Assembly (NCBI GenBank): GCA_003550325.1
Contig: QKWP01000410.1
Span: forward strand, 189,172 to 253,171
Length of the DNA stretch: 64,000 nt
DNA from: Gigaspora rosea
Lineage: Eukaryota > Glomeromycota > Glomeromycetes > Diversisporales > Gigasporaceae
Direction of reading: 5' to 3'
Shown in pieces: positions 61,499 to 64,000 of this stretch (position 1 is its first letter; each line of letters begins with the position of its first letter). Under the pieces are notes generated by a model. It did no database searches. It was not told where the DNA came from and worked only from the letters and a program-made list of their open reading frames with translations. Position numbers and translations under genes: made by a program.

Positions 61499-61790
61499 TA
61501 ACATATTAAAAATCTTTAACATTGAATAACTCTTGATCTACTACCAAAATGATCTTCTCTGTGAGACAATTCTAATAAATCCAAAATTGTTAAAATCTGA
61601 TCACAAGATCCTAAGATCAGTAAATATTTGAAATATAAATAAATCATCATCGATTTTGGAATTCTGTGATCGAATTTTAGCAGTTTTTGGCTAATTAGAA
61701 TCATCTTATTTAGATGATTATTTGTTAAATTATCTAAAATGGATTAGTGGATCAAAAGTTATTTACTGTTAAAGATTTTTAATATTTTTG
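61499..61790. repeat. Foldback with the ACTACCAAAATG module
   Basis: Left arm: TTAAAAATCTTTAACATTGA, then CTACCAAAATGATCTTCTC, GAGACAATTCTAATAAATCC and ATCACAAGATCCTAAGATCA. The right arm is the weaker inverse, ending GATCAAAAGTTATTTACTGT then TAAAGATTTTTAA. Same family as 38604-39013 and the outer arms of 52278-54735. An open minus-strand frame across it is a by-product of the repeat. Confidence 0.7.
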
Positions 61791-61862
61791 GCATATATAA
61801 CAAAAAGGAAAATTATAACAAGAATCACACTGATTCTATAAAAACTTGATAAATAGAAATAT

Positions 61863-62545
61863 ATATAGTTATCTCTCTCTAATCTAAACAGGCCATCCCA
61901 AGAGATTTTGTTTAGTGTAGAGAAAGTCCAAAATACTATATAAAATTTCTTTTCTAAACTAAATACTAATAGAAATTTGGTATATAAAGAGTTACTAATA
62001 AAAAATAATTAAATAAGCCCATTTGATGCATAATCTGTTATATACTATAAATATATATTGTATAAATTAAAAAATAAATTATTTTACACTATTTTTTTCA
62101 AATGTTTGCATTATTACTTGTCAGGTCACTATTATCTAATTTGGATTATAGCTCAGATTAAATATTTGACCCATCTGGTCACTATTATCCGAACTAGGTT
62201 ATAGCCTAAATTAAATATCTAATTCATTGAATCACTATTATTTGACCCAGGTCATGACCTTGGTTAAATATCTGATCCATCAGGTTACTATTATCTGACC
62301 CAGATTAGAACACTAGTTTAATTAATTATATAGAATAAATTTTATTTATAATATAAAATAAATTAATTTAAATAAAAGATTATATGTACTAATTAATTTG
62401 AGTTCAGATTCAGAATAGTAAATTTATTATGTTAATTTAATATATTCAGAGAAAACATATATATAATAGTTTGTTCTGAAAGTTTTAATTCAGATTATCA
62501 AAAGTCAGTATATAAGGGCTAGATTAGAGAAAGGTGACTATATAA
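61863..62545. mobile_element. TIR element with TATAGTTATCTCTCTCTAA ends
   Basis: TATAGTTATCTCTCTCTAAT at the left faces ATTAGAGAAAGGTGACTATA at the right. The interior includes a tandem repeat of about 60 bp (62124-62310, three units with GGTCACTATTATCTGACCCA). No transposase. The ends match those of the element at 62959-63170, so both belong to one family, probably mariner-like by the TA-rich ends. Confidence 0.6.
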
Positions 62546-62654
62546 ATACAAAAATGTATATGAGTAAGTACAGGTTTTATAATCACTACAAAAAAACTGT
62601 ATAAAAACTAATTATCCAAAAAATTTAATACATATTAATATGCAAAAAATTAAA

Positions 62655-62895
62655 ACCTGTGCATTATTGTGCATAGTATTATATTTATAAATTGATGCGT
62701 ATTAAAATCTTAATAATTATATAATTTTTCTTGCACTAATGTGCACAATCGTTAAGATTTTTAATGATTATAATTTATGCACTAATACGCACAATCAATA
62801 AGATTCTTGATAATGATAATTTTTGTGCACTAACATGCACAATTATTAAGATTCTTAACAATAATAATCATAATTTGTGCTCTAATATGCATACT
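62655..62895. repeat. Tandem repeat of about 63 bp, four units
   Basis: Units share TGCACTAATATGCACAAT-type text followed by TAAGATTCTTAATAAT. Each contains its own small palindrome (GTGCACTAA / TTAGTGCAC-like). Confidence 0.6.
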
Positions 62896-62958
62896 CATAG
62901 GACATGTCCCTTTAAAATAGCTTTGAAATAAGTTTATAATAAAAATTATAATAAAAAC

Positions 62959-63170
62959 ATAAAGTTAACTCTCTCTAATCTGAACTGCTAGAACTGTTTT
63001 TTTTTTACTATATAAAAATTTGAAAAAGTTCAGTTTTCAAAAAGTTATATATGGCTTATCCAAACTTTATAATAAAATTTACAAATGTTCTAGGAGATTT
63101 TGTTTGGTTTAGAGAGAGTTTAATAGTGTTTAGTTTAGAGAGTTCTGGATTAGAGAGAGGTAACTGTATA
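62959..63170. mobile_element. Short TIR element of the CTCTCTCTAATC family
   Basis: AAGTTAACTCTCTCTAATCT faces GATTAGAGAGAGGTAACTGT over about 212 bp. The middle holds GTTTAGAGAGAGTTT and GTTTAGAGAGTT, additional copies of the terminal word. No coding capacity. Confidence 0.65.
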
Positions 63171-63374
63171 AATTTACTATAAACTTTGAGCTAAAGATCC
63201 TTTTTAGCTTAACTAAATAACTTAAATTAAATTTTACAATAATATAGAACAAGAAATAAAGAAAAATTGAGCTTAAAAACTGTATCGAAATTTTGTCAAT
63301 TTTGCACTATTTCAAAATATAACTTTGTCAAAAACAAAAATTTACAAATTTTAAATTAGCAATTATATATAAAG

Positions 63375-63866
63375 TCATGCTTTGAACAAGTTTTTTAGGT
63401 AACTATTGTAGGTTACCTTGTAAGAAAAATGAGTTAGCTATATGCTAAAGTTAAAAATTTTTGGTTTGCAATATAAAACCCTTTTTTTGTTAAATAACCT
63501 GCTTTGGGCATTTAAGTGACTTTGTTGTTCAGCATATAATTCTACTTATATTAAAGTTGAAACACATTTTCTTAGACTTTTTCTAAGTGAAAAATAGGGT
63601 TAAAGATATATAAAAAAATTTTTTTAAAAGAAAAAATTTTTTTCTAACTTTAACTTCATTTTTCCCTTAGTAAAAAGTTTGAAAAAATGCATTTCAACTT
63701 TATTATAAGTGGAATTACATGCTGAACAAGTTTATTAGAGGTCCAAAGCAGGTTATCTTGACAAAAAAGAGTTTTATATTGCAAACCAAAAATTTAAATT
63801 TTAGCATATAGCTTTCTTACAAGGTAACCTACTTTAGTCGCCTAAGTAAAGTTGTTTAAAGCAAGA
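63375..63866. repeat. Large foldback, about 490 bp
   Basis: Mirrored phrases: GCTTTGAACAAG / GTTGTTTAAAGC, GTAGGTTACCTTGTAAGAAA / TTCTTACAAGGTAACCTAC, GGTTTGCAATATAAAACC / TTTTATATTGCAAACC, AAATAACCTGCTTTGG / CCAAAGCAGGTTATC and TTAAAGTTGAAA / TTTCAACTTTA, centred near 63620. No coding capacity. The last 130 bp of the window show nothing further. Confidence 0.75.
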
Positions 63867-64000
63867 TTTTTTTTTAATATTAAGGCGACCACTTAGGTAC
63901 CCTAGCACTTTATTGGTCCAAACGGGTTGGCCCAGTCAATATGACTATGCCTCATATTACATTTGTATAACGAGAGTACAACTAGCTACACGTACAACTT

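Noticed and set aside
61516-61704. Possible protein across the foldback
   Set aside because: The frame follows the repeat module and is not preserved in the other copies.

Overview
This window looks like nuclear DNA of an arbuscular mycorrhizal fungus (Glomeromycotina, Rhizophagus-like). That is an inference from very high A+T content, intron-dense host genes with short AT-rich introns, fungal-type proteins, and a very heavy load of DNA transposons and foldback repeats. No tRNA, rRNA or CRISPR was seen, and no LTR retrotransposon or virus-like element could be recognised with confidence. One single-base gap (n) lies at 40660.

Host genes are few and sit in the left 40%. The best supported is a complete glycogen phosphorylase (20566-25204, minus, 23 coding exons, about 853 residues), which releases glucose-1-phosphate from stored glycogen. 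A histidine protein methyltransferase of the METTL18/Hpm1 family (8890-10650, minus, 7 exons) shares a divergent intergenic region with a small unrecognised plus-strand gene (11376-11838, 4 exons, 76 residues). A two-exon 43-residue ORF (8567-8790, minus) is weaker. Both named genes carry a miniature transposon in an intron.

The rest is mobile or repetitive DNA. The largest unit is a transposon of about 5 kb (31076-36115) with terminal inverted repeats near 600 bp, around a five-exon gene for a DUF7869-like protein whose 683-codon frame is interrupted only by three TGA codons. A second element (14037-16252) has a perfect 32-bp inverted terminus, TTAA on both sides, and pieces of a host-like gene inside. 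There are relics of pogo-like (45069-46960) and hAT (55480-56170) transposases, and many non-autonomous elements: hAT-like with 8-bp duplications (2210, 4240, 17598, 18834, 23441, 29097), mariner-like with TA, and Harbinger-like with TTA (48589-49115).

From about 38 kb to the end the DNA is dominated by foldbacks, often nested. Several unrelated-looking foldbacks share a conserved module of about 90 bp. A region at 52278-54735 is a palindrome enclosing about six tandem units that are themselves alternating palindromes. The most novel signals are the DUF7869 long-TIR element, the hAT-like elements whose interiors are each built from one short repeated word, and the shared foldback module.
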